64,000 nucleotides of DNA, taken from NCBI GenBank assembly GCA_018398575.1, contig JAGTXZ010000011.1, positions 2,480,001 through 2,544,000 of the forward strand, in the 5' to 3' direction. Below are positions 10,861 through 22,391 of the stretch, one piece after another; the stretch's first letter is position 1, and every line of letters begins with the position of its first letter. The position numbers and the translations under genes were made by a program. This stretch comes from Ampelomyces quisqualis. Its lineage: Eukaryota > Ascomycota > Dothideomycetes > Pleosporales > Phaeosphaeriaceae. The notes beneath the pieces are model-generated. The model made no database searches. It was given only the letters and a program-made list of their open reading frames with translations, and was not told where the DNA came from.

Positions 10861-11657
10861 ATGCTGCTCCCCTCCTTCACCGTCCTCGCTGCTGCGAGCG
10901 GCTTCTTCTCCCTCGCAGCGTCGCACAACATCCAACTGAAAGCCCAACAGCGCGAATGCTTCCACGAATCCCTTCACAAGGATGACAAGATGACGGTGAC
11001 GTTCCAAGTCGGCGACCGGGAGTTTGGAGGCAGTGGCAATCTTGAAATCGATTTCTGGGTACGTCCTGGTGATGACGCGCCAGACAGGGCTTTGCTGCCG
11101 GCGCAACCGCTGACTCGGCTGCGACTGCGCAGGTCGAAACGCCGTCGCGTTACTACCAACTCCACCAGCGCGCCGTGTCCTCTGGTGACCACTCCTTCAC
11201 CGCGACCGAGGACGGCAAGTACACCTACTGCTTCAACAACGAGCATTGGGGCGCCAACACCAAGGAGGTCAGCTTCAATGTCCACGGCATCGTGTACGTG
11301 CCCGAATCAGAAGCGCCACAGGACCCGCTGGAGAAGGAGGGTACGTAGACATCCATGTTCCGGGAACACGGAGAGTGGCGGCTAACGGAGCGTCGTTCAG
11401 TTCGCACCATGTCGGAACTCGTCTCGCAGGTCAAGGACGAACAAAGCTACATCGTAGTCCGAGAGAGGATGCACAGGAACACGGCAGAAAGCACGAATTC
11501 GCGGATCAAGTGGTGGAGCATTTTCCAGCTCGCCGTCTTGACGGGCCAAGGTTTCTTTCAGGTGTGGTGGTTGAAGAGGTTCTTCGAGGTGAGTCCCGCT
11601 TCTCCGCCTGCATGGCCAGGGTGACCAACGCAAGCATAGGTCAAGCGCGTCGTCTAA
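10861..11657 (+). CDS. EMP24: p24-family cargo receptor, EMP24/TMED2 (p24-beta) type
   Basis: Four exons, 10861-11058, 11133-11340, 11401-11588 and 11640-11657, all with GT-AG introns, give 203 residues, the usual p24 length. The order is: signal peptide (MLLPSFTVLAAASGFFSLAA); a GOLD domain with its cysteine pair (C33 in QRECFHE and C105 in YTYCFNNEH); a membrane-proximal coiled region (QVKDEQSYIVVRERMHRNT); one transmembrane helix; and the short cytosolic tail RFFEVKRVV. The FF pair and the basic VKRVV end are the COPII/COPI sorting signals and closely match the ...RFFEVRRVV tail of Emp24/TMED2. It would cycle between ER and Golgi in complex with other p24 proteins, selecting GPI-anchored and other cargo. 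The last exon is only 18 bp, a tiny terminal exon encoding the end of the tail. Confidence 0.93.
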
Positions 11658-12052
11658 GAGTTCTGTACGGGTAAGGAGGTTGCTGCTCCTGTCTTTTTGC
11701 CCTTGATCATTGGCTTTGCAAGCATTATGGCCACTGTTTTGTTTATTTCAATAAAGTCAAGTTTCACATGCTACTAGCGGCTTCTTTTCGCATTCACTGT
11801 AGCTACCCATCTCGCTACGTCACTGGGCGCGATGCCGTCACTACCAGCAAGACGTTGCGACGTCTGTCGGTGAAAGCCAACACCCGTCGCGTGTTGTGTG
11901 TTGTGTGTTGTGTTCACGTTGCTAGGGTCGTCGCGCGACTGCCTTCACTACGCTCTCCCCGCTCTCGTTCCTGCCCTATATAAATCTCCATTCCTCGTTT
12001 CCTCGCCCCCCAACTGCAATGAGAGCGAAAGAAGCAAAGGTCTTAGCCCGAC
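11658..12052. other. Intergenic region between EMP24 and the next plus-strand gene
   Basis: Contains the EMP24 3' region and the promoter of the gene at 12053. A GTGTTGT-rich microsatellite lies near 11890-11915. CT-rich sequence precedes the TATA box. No ORF is convincing. Confidence 0.5.
11978..11985 (+). promoter_or_regulatory. TATA box for the gene at 12053
   Basis: TATATAAA lies about 70 bp upstream of the ATG at 12053, directly after a CT-rich tract. Both the spacing and the CT-rich context are usual for a fungal core promoter. Seen by eye only. Confidence 0.5.
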
Positions 12053-13987
12053 ATGGATACTCCAAACGAATTCGGCGTCCCTGCCTCCACCCCGAACGCC
12101 ACTCCCAAACATGGGCGAACGCACCTGCCGGAAGACGCCACGTTCCGCACCGGTCCAAATGTCGTGAGTCCACCGCAGGAGCGTGGGGAGGCGCATGATG
12201 CTCGTGATACGTCACCGTCACCGTCGCAGTACCATCACCGCCATCAGTCTTATGCCACTTCCATCCCAACCAGCATTGGACGTAGCCATCCACCAACACC
12301 ACCTGCACACGAAGGCAGGTTCGATGACTGGCTGGAACCAGCCCAGCGCACCGCTATCGAGGGTCCTGTACTTGGATCTTATACGCCTTCAGTGCAAAGT
12401 CGATCAAAGACTGCACAAAGGAATTCTCGGCTCCTTTCACAGCATGTATGACTTTCGTTCTGAAAGTTACGCTCAGGTAGCTAACAACAACAGAAACACC
12501 ATTCACTGGTGCACCATGGATTTCCCGATTCGGCCCCTTCGCCTCCGATCCAAGAGTGGCCAACAAGTGCACTAGGTGTTCGACCTTCACGCCCATCAAC
12601 TCCACCAGGCAGTCGACCTCGCGCTTTGCCTATCGCAACTTCAGATGGCCCGTCGCCTGGTCACGACGGCATAACACCACCAGACAAGAAGACCTTACAG
12701 AAGCTAGAGTCATTTGAGCGGAGAGCAGAAATTACAAGAAAAGCATCCATTGCAAAGTCCATTGCAAAGGCAATGGGTCCACCGGATGTACCGAAGCGAA
12801 AGCCTGCAGTAAAGGCAGGCACGAAGCGCAAGAACCCTCGGCGCTCACCAGACAATGTCGCGGCGACGCCCGCTCCATCTCTTCGTTCGTCGCATGCGAG
12901 CTCATACATACCTCAACCTACGTATGGCTATACACCGACGCCCGTGACGCCAATTGCCCAGCCAGTGCCGCATGGTCTTCCATCGCCCAGCGATTACGGT
13001 CCGTATGGAAACCCTTATGCTATCCATCGGCCCCAGGATCCCCGACATCTCCATCAACCGCACATGTACGAACAGCGATACAGTCCAAGACCCTTCCCTA
13101 CCCATAATCTCAGCCAAGGCCTTTCTCGCGCCATTGAAGACTTGGGTCATTTTCGCTATGACCGTGGAATGGCGATATTTCACAGCAATTACCTGCATAG
13201 AGCAGTGCCAGCAGCCACTGATATGTCACGCCAACAAATCATGAAACCCCGAACTCCTTCTCCAGAACCAATCGACTACGATTCACTTCCCCAGCTCATT
13301 ACAACGACGTACGCGGACTACAAATACTCAGTCATACACTACACGCTGCCCGCAAGTAGCAGTTACATGTTTGCACAGTCGTTCGTCTCAGATCTCTTCA
13401 CGCTGAATTTGCCCTCGGATGAATACAAATGGACCACTCACTCAACGCCTGGGTTCATCTCGAGTGGTACCCGCGGTTCGTTGATTGTGTTGCACAATGC
13501 ATCCGATCCGTTTGAGCGCGGCATTCCGCCTACAAACACAACATCGATAGGCACGTATGGTTTGGCCCATGACGAAATCCACTGGATCACGTTCGCGCCT
13601 GGAATCAAAGGGCTGCTCGAGTGGTGCCAGAGCAATGGCGATATTGTGCAAAAGGGCAAGTGGACTTGGAACATGGCCAAAGCGAGTGAGGCGCGATTCC
13701 ATCGTGCGTACTGGATGGCGGCGACAATGGGCGCCATGGGCGGCTTGCTGAATCGTGGAGACGTGCTTGATGACGATGACATGTTTGGCGTGATTGAGGA
13801 TGATGAAGAAGAAGAGTGGATGGTTACCGAGCAGGATCTCCAAGGTGCAGCGGATTGGGGCGTGGGCATGGACAAGGCAGACGAAGCGTGGAAGGAAGTG
13901 CAAAGAGAAGCGGAAGAAACGGATGGGATCGGAGCTGAGCATGTGATTACAGCGAGTTCAGAATGGGATTCGCTCAGCTCGGAATGA
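12053..13987 (+). CDS. Conserved fungal protein of unknown function, Pro/Ser-rich N-terminus and acidic C-terminus
   Basis: Two exons, 12053-12445 and 12494-13987, joined across a 48-bp GT-AG intron in phase 0 (..LLSQH/KHHSLVHH..), give 628 residues. The first 250 residues are disordered (Ser, Pro, His, Thr-rich). A basic segment follows that could be a nuclear signal (KRKPAVKAGTKRKNPRRS, about residues 230-247). The second half looks folded: FRYDRGMAIFHSNYLHRAVP, then PQLITTTYADYKYSVIHYTL, an aromatic-rich block, and WTWNMAKASEARFHRAYWMA. It ends in a strongly acidic tail (LDDDDMFGVIEDDEEEEWM). I do not recognise a named domain. The layout suggests a nuclear protein, but that is inference. 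Confidence 0.8.
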
Positions 13988-14121
13988 AAGGATGGATGTT
14001 TTCATTCCTTGATATCCAATATCGAGAAGATGGTACAAGGCAAAAGTAGTGGTAAAAACAGGCCAGGGTAATCCTCACCACGAGTAACAAAACAATGGCC
14101 GCCTCGCAGGACAAGTTTTTC

Positions 14122-16466
14122 TCAACTTACATCCTCCTCTTCTCCTTCACCTTCACCATCTACATGACCATGCAAATCCAACGCTTCAACCAACGCTTCC
14201 ACTCCCTTTTCCACCTTTCCACCGGCAGCACTCGCGACTGCAACTTTCCTCCTCCCTTTGCCCTTCCTCCTCTTGCCTCCCGCGTTACTACTGGCCAGCA
14301 CGGGCGGGGCCTCCCTGACCCAGCGCGTAATTGCTTCCGCGCGTTCCGTAGAAATAGGGTACTCGCGCCCATCGTCTTGCGCCCATCTTTTCGCGCCACT
14401 TGCGTTTCCATTCGCACTGCTTCCGTTCAATCGCTCAGCAGCCTCGTCGTCCGCATACCTCTTCTCGCGCGCGTGAACAGCGCGCTGGAAAGACTCTTCG
14501 TCGACGACACGCTCGTCCGCGAGGGCTTCGAGGATGGCCTCGTGCTTGATTCGGTCGCGTTTTTGTTTTTCGGTTTCGGCTTTCTCGGCTTTGCCGTTGG
14601 ACTGGGTTTGGCCTGGTAGAGGCGCGGGACGACACAGTGCCTCCCAGCTGCGGTCCAAGTGGATGAAATTGTGCGTGCGCCGCAAGACTTCAATCCAATC
14701 TGCGCGCGCGGGGGAGCGGGCAGCCAGGAAGATCGGGTAGCCGTCGCAGATGCGGGCAACGCGCGCGGCGTTGTGCGCGTGGCGGAGGTGTTCCTTCTGC
14801 GGGGTTTGAAGGAGCGCGTGGCAGAGCAGGAGGGAGTGGAGGGCATCGGTGATGAGCGGGTGGTAGGTAATTGACTCGTGGGAATCGGCGAAGGCGGAAG
14901 CGGCTGCGGAGGCGGGGGAGGAGGGTGTGGGAGCGGGATAGGGTGGGAGGGTGGACGGGGGTACGGCGTCGAAGAGTTGGGAAAGTTTGAAGATTTCGGG
15001 AGGGGGGACTTTGGGCCACGTGGAGCGGTCGCGATTCTCAGAGGTGCTGGGTATGCGGCGGACAAGGGCGTCGGATAGGGGAGATGACGAGGACGGGGAG
15101 GACGAGTCGAGGAGGCGGTTCAGTGGCGGCTGGTAGGTCTCTTTGGGGACGGTGGTGGACGGGTGGCCCAGACGACGAAGAAACTCGTCGGCCAGTGCGG
15201 CGGAGATGCCGGGGGTGTAGTCGAAGTGGGAAAGGAAGGCGTTGTAGTCGCGGAGAGCGCGCTTCGCGTTTTGGCGCACTTGCTTGCGAGCTTCGGCGCG
15301 ACAGCGATGGCCTTGGACGTCGCCCGGGGATTCCGGAGCGGCGTCTTCGCCTGCTGCGGTCTGGGCGTCTCTTTGCGCCTTTGCTTCTCCTGCTTCTCGC
15401 AGGCCGTCGAGCGCAGCATGGACGTGGCCACATGCGATGGTAAAATAGACGCCGGCGCGGTGGAATAACAGCTGCGTCTCGAGCGAGCTCGGCTGGTCCT
15501 GGTCGGCAATCTTGGCGTCCTGCCGCCAGTCTCGTCCGTGCTGCTCCTGGTACGTCTTGGCCAGCACGAGCTGGTCCCGGCCGGCTCTGTGCTGCTGCGC
15601 CAGGAAGCGCGCGGCCGACAGCGCCTCGCTCAGGTCCTTGGCCGAGTTGACGTAGTCCTCCTGGAAGATGCGCGTCAGGGCGCGGGTGCGCAGGGGGCTC
15701 GCGTCGTTGGGCCGCTCGGCGATGATGTCGTTCAGGGCGTCGAGCGGCGTGCACTGGGCCATCATGCGGCTGGGGATCTTCTCGTGGAAGAAGTGGACGT
15801 ACTTGGCGTCGACGTCGTGGGGGCTGCGCTGCAGGACCAGGTGGGCGACGTCCTCGAGGGTGCTGGCGCTCTGCATGGTGGCGACGCTGGCGGCGATCTC
15901 GTCGAGGTGGTAGGCCTGGCTCAGCTTGCCCGTGGCGAGCTCGCGCATGCGGTGCTTCCTCTCGCGGCTCAGCTTGCCGCCGCCGCCGTGGCCCATGCCC
16001 AGGGCGGCGGCGCCCCCGAGCAGGCTGTGGGGGGCATGGGGCGCGCTGCCGGGGGCGGCGGCAGCCAGGCCCGAGGTGGCGCGCACGGCGAGGGTGGTGG
16101 CCTCGTCGACGGCGCGGCGGATCTTGACGAGGTCGTAGAAGACGGCGGGGTCGATGGCGTGGGGGCGCGGCGAGAGGTAGTTGGAGTGGGCCAGCGACTC
16201 GAGCACCTCGGGGGGCAGCTGCAGCCAGGGCCCGTGGAAGGACGAGATGTAGCGCCAGTGCCTGTCGCCGCGTCAGTCGGGCGGGCGGGCGGGCGGGCGG
16301 GCGGGCGTCTGCCACGGCGCACTCACTTGTTGCGACAGATGATGAGCGCCGACGTCGAGCGCTCGCGGGCGGGTGGCCTCGCTGCTGGCGGCGGCGGCGG
16401 CGGCGGGGTGGCTGCACTGCCGTCCGGGCCGGCGTCTGGCTGCGCGCTCTTTTTCTTGCGCGCCAT
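14122..16466 (-). CDS. Conserved fungal helical (TPR-like) protein of unknown function
   Basis: Two exons, 16466-16327 and 16261-14122, give 759 residues. The 64-bp intron (16326-16262) joins ..CRNK/HWRYISSFHGPWLQLPP. The N-terminus is basic (MARKKKS) followed by a polyproline run. The body is largely alpha-helical with pairs typical of TPR-like repeats, for example HRMRELATGKLSQAYHLDEI, EDVAHLVLQRSPHDVDAKYV and LRTRALTRIFQEDYVNSAKD (about residues 150-260). Later come ARKQVRQNAKRALRDYNAFL and the helical segment ending in HAREKRYADDEAAERL. The C-terminus is lysine-rich (GGKRRKGKGRRKVAV) and then acidic. I recognise it as a widely conserved ascomycete protein but not one with an assigned role. 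The start codon is followed by a very GC-rich first exon. The TPR reading is inference. Confidence 0.8.
16279..16307 (+). repeat. GGGC microsatellite within an intron
   Basis: About seven tandem GGGC units lie inside the single intron of the minus-strand helical-protein gene (read as CCCG on the transcript). It sits between the donor and the acceptor, so length changes would alter only intron length. Confidence 0.9.
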
Positions 16467-16803
16467 GGCTGCTCTTCACGCACGGGGGGGCGGTTGGGGG
16501 CTGGCCGGTGTCGTGAGCTGCCAAAAAAATATTTCTTGGCGTTTGGGTAGCGGCAGCGTGGAGCGCGGCAGCTGGGGGCTTGTCAGGGCGGCGCCCATCG
16601 CTGTGGCCGTCGTCGTGCAACACCATCGCCTGTTCGTGCCTCCCTGTGCAGCCGCCATGCTGTTGCCGTGCGTGAAGGCTCGTTTCGTTGTCTTTTCCCG
16701 CCACGGTGCCACCGTCATCCCCATGCTTCATCAGCGTCGAGCGCACCCCCCCTCCCCGGACCCCCACCCGTTCACCAAGCGGGTCCTGCATCTACCCGCG
16801 CTA
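16467..16803. other. Upstream region of the helical-protein gene
   Basis: GC-rich sequence between the start of the minus-strand gene at 16466 and the small DNA element at 16804. A long open frame on the plus strand runs through it, but it is antisense to the gene and lacks conserved features. Presumably the promoter region. Confidence 0.4.
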
Positions 16804-17125
16804 GAGATGGGCTCTTAGTATACAGTACGGAGTATCGGATCCAGTTGCGATACGATACCGAATGTGCAGCCGCGCCCTGATTCTGCACGGCTGGCCTCCT
16901 CTGCAATCTGTTCTCCCACGCATCTTGGGTTACCACCTACCACGTACTCCGTATGTTGCAGCCGATTAGGTACAGAATTGCTTAGTCATTCATGACCTTT
17001 TCTTCTTCTGGTTAGCGTTACGATGCTATACTCCGTACGGAGTACATGGTATCGAATCCGTATGTGATACGATACGATACGGAATGTACAGGTTTTTGGG
17101 CTCGCTTACGGTATCGACCCATCTC
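16804..17125. mobile_element. Small non-autonomous DNA element (MITE-like), copy 2, opposite orientation to copy 1
   Basis: Begins GAGATGGGCTCTTAG and ends ATCGACCCATCTC, with TA on both sides, so the ends read TAGAGATGGG inverted with a TA duplication. Internal features are the palindromic CTCCGTACGGAG (near 17031-17043), three copies of a TACTCCGTA/TACGGAGTA motif, and subterminal GATACGATAC repeats. It aligns in reverse complement along its length with the element at 10263-10705. It has no coding capacity. Confidence 0.75.
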
Positions 17126-18217
17126 TACTCCATAACCCGCGCCATCAACGCCTCACTCCAAGACACGACCAAACCATCTGCTTGAGTTCCACACGCGGTG
17201 CAGAAAGTCATTTGATGCGCCATTCCCTGGAGTTGGCAAATCAACATGCAGCGCACCAGGGCCCCCCCGTCGACAGCCGTGACCATCCTTACCACCTGAG
17301 TGCTATACGGAGTACTCTGCTCAGAAATACCCACTACTGAAGGCGCACCAGGCTACAACAACTCCGCCTCATCCGACAGTATTCCCGGCCATGTAAAACA
17401 GCATTTGCTTCGAAACCCCGTTTCGGGAGAGCCTAAGCCAACTGCCGATTCTGCGATCAGCACTGTCTTCGAGTCTACTTCTGACCGCGCCCGCCTTCCG
17501 CGCCGGAAATAATCGACAAGGATCCTTGGCCAATCACTCTAAGAGCTTATCTTAAAGCTTATTCCATCGCGCTAGTCCTCGCCATCATGGACAGGTGCGA
17601 GCGGGGAGGCTGACGGAAGCTAAACATGATGCTGATGTGCACTGCGGGGTAAATGCCCTGTTGGTACGCAATCACAACATGGAAGACGTATGCTAGACAA
17701 CATTCAAATTTGACCGGGGCTCGTTCGGATGGCGAGACTACCCACAAAGCCAGGCGATGGAATAGGAAGACGCAGCGATGGACGTTTCGGATACACGGAG
17801 ACGACACTAACAAAATCCCCAGTGCTTAGTGAGAGCTATCTACCACACCAAGTCTGAGCCGACAACAAGATCGCGTGTGCAGCTAACGCACGTGCAAGCG
17901 CCACCCCGAAATGAACGGCTACTGCCACTGGCGCCGCCGTTTCTTGACTTGGAAGGTCTATCCTCCCTGCTGGTTGATAGCCTCTTAAGGGTGTGCTGCC
18001 TCGCGGACTGGTAGGTGCGATATCTTTCATCACCCGCAGGAACGTGGCATTCTCAGTCCTCGCGTAGTACGGCAGGATATATTTCCTAGAGGAGATAACT
18101 CGGATCCTTTGCACTACGCTTCGTCTTTAAACTGGATGGTTCAGGACACCACCTACTCCATGGTTCTCGTTTTGTTCAGTATTCACTTGTGCTTTCCAAG
18201 TCAGAGCCACTCGCATC
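17126..18217. other. Intergenic, no gene seen
   Basis: About 1.1 kb of normal-composition sequence. Small ORFs on both strands overlap and show no conserved segments. One further TATACGGAGTAC motif, as in the element next door, lies near 17303-17314. The distal part should contain the sulfate permease promoter. Confidence 0.4.
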
Positions 18218-20302
18218 ATGGACTACTTTCGCAACGCGCCGGGTCGTGCTAAAGAGGCCATCGCTAACGACGTTACCCTTCAGCGGACAGTACGCTATAG
18301 CGCCAAGGCTGTTCGCGCTGCCCCCTCCGCAGCGAGCCAGTATCTCCAGGAGAGGGTGCCCATCATACACTGGCTACCAAAGTACAACCCACGATGGCTG
18401 ATGAACGACACACTTGCTGGTATCACGGTTGGTGTACTGTTGATCCCTCAGTCTTTGGCTTATGCAAAAATTGCTACGATCCCTGGCGAGTATGGGCTCA
18501 TGTCTAGCTGGCTCCCAAACTTTCTCTATTTCATTATGGGCACTTCGAAAGGTACGTCTAGGACATCTATCGATTGGTAGTATCTAATTATAAGCGCAGA
18601 CATGTCTACTGGCCCAACGTCCTTGATGGGTCTGTTGACGGCTGAGATCATTCGCGATGTCCAGAAAGAAGGCTACACGCCCCAGGCTATCGCTTCTGCA
18701 GTAGCACTGTCGGTCGGCATATACGCTTTGGTCATCGGCATGCTCAAGCTCGGCTTCCTTCTCGAATTCATCTCCATACCTGTGCTGAGTGGCTTTATTA
18801 GCGCAGCAGCCATCGTCATCATGCTCGGTCAGATTCCGTCCCTCTTTGGCGTCACTGTCGGAACAGGGACAGCAAATATCATTCGCGACCTGTTCCAGCA
18901 GATTCCCGACTTCGACGGACCGACTACTGGTATTGGTCTCGGTGGAATTGTCATCCTCGTGCTAATGCAAAAGATGGGTCAACGCTGGGGCAAGAAGAAC
19001 AAAGCCATCTGGCTCCTCGCCCTCGGCCGCAGCGCTGTCGTGCTCATCCTATTCACCGGCATCTCTTTCGGTATCAACAAGAACCGCGTCAAAGACCCCA
19101 TATGGGCGCTCAGCAAAGTCCAATCCAACGGCATATCCTCCCCCGTCATCCCCTCCTCCCCACTCATCTCCAAAGTCTTCCCCCGCTCCATAGCGCCCTT
19201 TATCGCCGCCGCAATCGAACACCTCGCCATCGCCAAAGCTTTTGGCCGCAAGAACTCATATGTCATCGACCCCGCGCAAGAACTCGTCTACCTCGGCGTA
19301 ACAAACTTTTTCAACTCCTTCTTTTCTGCCATGGCCGTCGGCGGCGCAATGTCCCGCACAGCAGTAAATTCCGACAGCGGCGTCAAGTCACCTACCTACG
19401 GCCTCATCGCCGGCGGCGTCGTTATCCTGAGTATATACAAACTCAGCCCAGCGCTCTTCTGGATCCCAAAAGCCACCCTCGCCGCCATCATTGTAACAGC
19501 CGTATGGCACATTGTCGTGCCCCTGCGCGTCTTCTATTCCTACTGGCGCACCTCCCTCGTAGACTTCACATCATCAATGCTCGCCTTCTGGCTCACGCTC
19601 TTCGTCTCCTCCGAAATCGGCATCGGTGCCGCAGTCGGCTTCGGAATCGCATACCACCTCCTCTTTCAAGCCTTCCATCGCACACGTCGCATCACCGCCC
19701 TCGACGCTCAACACTTCTACTCAAGCAAACCCATCCCGCTAGATACCCAGCTTTTCAGTATCCACCAGTCCATGCTCTTCTTCAACGCATACCATCTCAA
19801 ATCCCAAATCTTCGACTCGGTACAAACCTTCAGCTCAGGCGACGCGCTTACGCTGCAAACTGCCCAGAAAGAAAGAAATTGGTCTGTGGCGGCCACGCGT
19901 CGCGCAAAGGTTCTGAGGAACAAAGCAAATGTTATCGACGAGCCGGTGCAGATTCGCGTCCTTGTGCTGGATTTGAAAGCGTGTGCGAATATAGATACCA
20001 CGGGCCTCACTGCGCTGAGGGATTTGGACGAGGATATGCGCAGGTTTGCTGGGAACGCCGCCGAAGTCAGGTTCGTGGGAGTCAGCAAGAGGGTGTGCGA
20101 GAGGTTCAGGCGGTTTGGGTGGGTGTTGAGGGAGGTGGATGGGGCGAGCGGGGATGGTGGGCGGGAGTGCGGGAGTGCGGATGGATCGAGAATGTATGCG
20201 AGTGTTGAGCGCGCGGTTTTTGGAGGAGGCAAGAAAGGGGGCGATATGGAAATTGAGCCGGTGGAGATTAGGGTCGTTGGGGGGGATAAGGAGAAGGTTT
20301 GA
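18218..20302 (+). CDS. SulP-family sulfate permease with C-terminal STAS domain
   Basis: Two exons, 18218-18551 and 18600-20302 (48-bp intron, phase 1), give 678 residues. The intron splits the family signature so that GTSK joins DMSTGPTSLMGLLT, the SulP motif in the early transmembrane core. Other family landmarks are AGITVGVLLIPQSLAYAKIA (about residues 68-87), the repeated glycine/alanine-rich helices of the 14-segment core, and AFGRKNSYVIDPAQELVYLG. NFFNSFFSAMAVGGAMSRTA, the second SulP signature, follows. The cytosolic C-terminus carries a STAS domain (QIRVLVLDLKACANIDTTGL, about residues 573-592). It probably takes up sulfate, or another SulP anion, across the plasma or vacuolar membrane for sulfur assimilation. 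Substrate cannot be settled from sequence. No sulfur genes are adjacent. Confidence 0.93.
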
Positions 20303-20541
20303 GGATTGCGTCAAGTTCAGGATATATTTCTAGGGCTGGGATGATGTGCTGACATGGAAAATATCATTTCTCTGGATCACGTATACATCAGAATGCAAGA
20401 CGCTGGAATCGATACAATATCCCTCTATTCTGCCATCTTCATCTACATCTGGCATGTTCAGTCGCTCATAAACCTTTCGGACTGTAAACGACGGTGCAAG
20501 CGCACGGACTGAGGCTCGATCCCAAGCTAGATTTACATGCC
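20303..20541. other. Convergent 3' region
   Basis: Short gap between the sulfate permease stop and the putative downstream end of the minus-strand zinc-finger gene. No features seen. Confidence 0.4.
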
Positions 20542-22053
20542 TTAGAACCTTTCTAACATCGTATCATCATCTACATGAGCAGGATATTTAGACTTGTATT
20601 GATCGTGCTTGTCTTGGTGATAAGCGACTGCCCCACCGCCAGTGAGTAAACGCTCATGTTCGTCAGACACACTGGCCTGCTCATGCGCCACGTCTTCATC
20701 GGCATCAGTGAACCCATGGGTCGAAGAATTCCAGGAGGGGTCCAAACAGCCTTAATTGTGGACGAAATCTTCCAAGAGAGCGTCGAGTTCTGCTAGTGTA
20801 GTCGTTGGGTGGGGAATACCCGGCGGTGGCCGAATGGTGCTGGAGATAGGGGTGGAGCCTGCGTCTTCGACTTCGGATTCTCGATCCCAGTTCACTCTCA
20901 TGCCCTTGCGCGGAGACATATTGATATCTCCTTTATTTTCCTCATCGAAGCTCAGTAACTCGAGATCTTTTGGATCAAGCTCTTCTTCCTCTGGAATCTC
21001 CTCCACACTGACATCCACCTTCTCCCACTCCACCCCCTCAGGAATTCTGCACCCCCTTGGCACTTCCAACACCTCAAACGCCCTCCTCCGAAACATCTTC
21101 ATTCCCAATCCCCTCGGAACCGCCAAATTCCTACTCATCCTAACCTCCAACCCACCCTCCTCCTTAACCACACACGCCATCCGCAACCCCGAACTCCCAG
21201 CCCAATACACCCCGTCCCCAATCTCCCTCCCTTCATCCATCTTCCACTTATACCCCCACGCCCCTCCACCACCCTCTTTCCCCACCCTCACCACCGCGCG
21301 CCTCACCATCTCCCTACACCCCCGCCACGCATCCACCAGCGCCACGATACCATCCCGCTCGCGCACGTCAACCCCAGCATCACATCGGCAACGATAAAAA
21401 CCCCACACGACATCCATCTCCTCACACGCCGCAAACAAAACACCACCTACCGGACAAGTCTGCGGCGAGGAAATACCAACGCAGTGCGCGCGGTGCGTCC
21501 ATGCTGAGAAGGGCAAAAAGCGCGACAGCGACGTCTTGCACGTCGTGCAGGTTGAGGGAGGGACGTGCGGGGAGGCGGGTGTTTTGTTGGGTTGTAGTAG
21601 CGGTGTAGGAGTGTGGGGAGAAGATTTGTTTTGGGCGCGAAGGATGGGCGCCAAGTGGGCGAGTTGGCGCGTGGGAACGGGATTGGGTGGGTTGTTGGGC
21701 GTGGCTTGGGTTAGAGAGGTCCAGCATGTGTTCATGTGTGAGATGCGGTGGGCGGGCGACATGTCTGAGCAGTTGTGGTGGCAGAGAGCGCATTTCATGT
21801 CGCCGGAGCGAATGATGTGGTCTGCTGGTTCGTTGAGGTTGGACTCAGGGAGGTTATAGGGAGTGTGTATTGCTAGTCGTTTTGCGAATCGGGGGGTTGG
21901 AGGGGCGGTGGGCGCTTCGTATTCGTTCGTTGCGTGGTCGAAGGTTGGGGTGTAGGCCCCTTCAGGCATGTCTTCGGGAGCATCCAAGGTTTCATCCATG
22001 TGTTGAACAGTATTGGCAGCAGATAGATACTGTGACTGTGCGGATGTCGGCAT
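20542..22053 (-). CDS. Protein with two zinc-finger-like motifs; frame continues in phase past its stop codon
   Basis: The main ORF runs from the first in-frame ATG (22053) to TAA at 20754-20752, 433 residues. Two possible zinc fingers are visible. CALCHHNCSDMSPAHRISHM, ending NTC, has C-x2-C then H-x3-C spacing. CTTCKTSLSRFLPFSAWTHR, ending AHC, is similar. Both resemble UBZ/CCHC-type ubiquitin- or nucleic-acid-binding fingers. The rest is Pro/Thr-rich, then a conserved-looking basic/aromatic middle and an acidic end. After TAA the same frame stays open for 69 further sense codons to a TAA at 20544-20542, with coding-like acidic sequence (DADEDVAHEQASVSDEHERL). Upstream, a separate ATG at 22210 opens a 33-codon frame (MSLPLLDLASINLELPQ) in a different phase. 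The 5' end and the stop are therefore uncertain, and the gene may be decaying or use readthrough. Confidence 0.6.
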
Positions 22054-22391
22054 GTCCGTGGAATTTGATCCCGTTTCGTGTCGGTGATGAATTGTATTTC
22101 GGGGGGTATTAGCTCGAGAACCTCGGGGCTGTTGGAGTGTCAAAGTTGATGCAGGAGAGTTGAGGTAATTCAAGATTGATAGATGCGAGATCGAGCAAAG
22201 GGAGAGACATTGTTTTGACTTATATACACGTTAGGGCCGCTGGTGGTGAAAAGGCTACAGTCACCCGCCACGGGCGGTGCTCGCAGTATTTCACTCCTGC
22301 TCACTGCATTGCGGCAATAATAGTCGCTCATGGAGGGAAAAACTTGGACCCTTCAGATCATTTGATTCTTCTGTGCTGGTAACAAACACTG

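Noticed and set aside
10435..11106. Minus-strand 223-codon ORF with a seven-residue repeat (YSLEIIG)
   Set aside because: It is the translation of the 21-bp minisatellite plus antisense of the EMP24 first exon. There are no conserved features, and the repeat length being a multiple of three explains the open frame.
14122..16466. SRP68 or another named TPR protein
   Set aside because: Considered because of the helical repeats, but none of the segments matched a named family that I could recall with confidence.
15538..16818. Plus-strand 426-codon ORF
   Set aside because: Antisense to the GC-rich helical-protein gene and its promoter. The composition (Gly/Val/Ala-rich runs) is what reverse-strand GC-rich coding sequence gives.
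19102..20208. Plus-strand 368-codon ORF in another frame of the sulfate permease
   Set aside because: Shadow of the SulP gene. His/Arg/Pro-rich with no family match.
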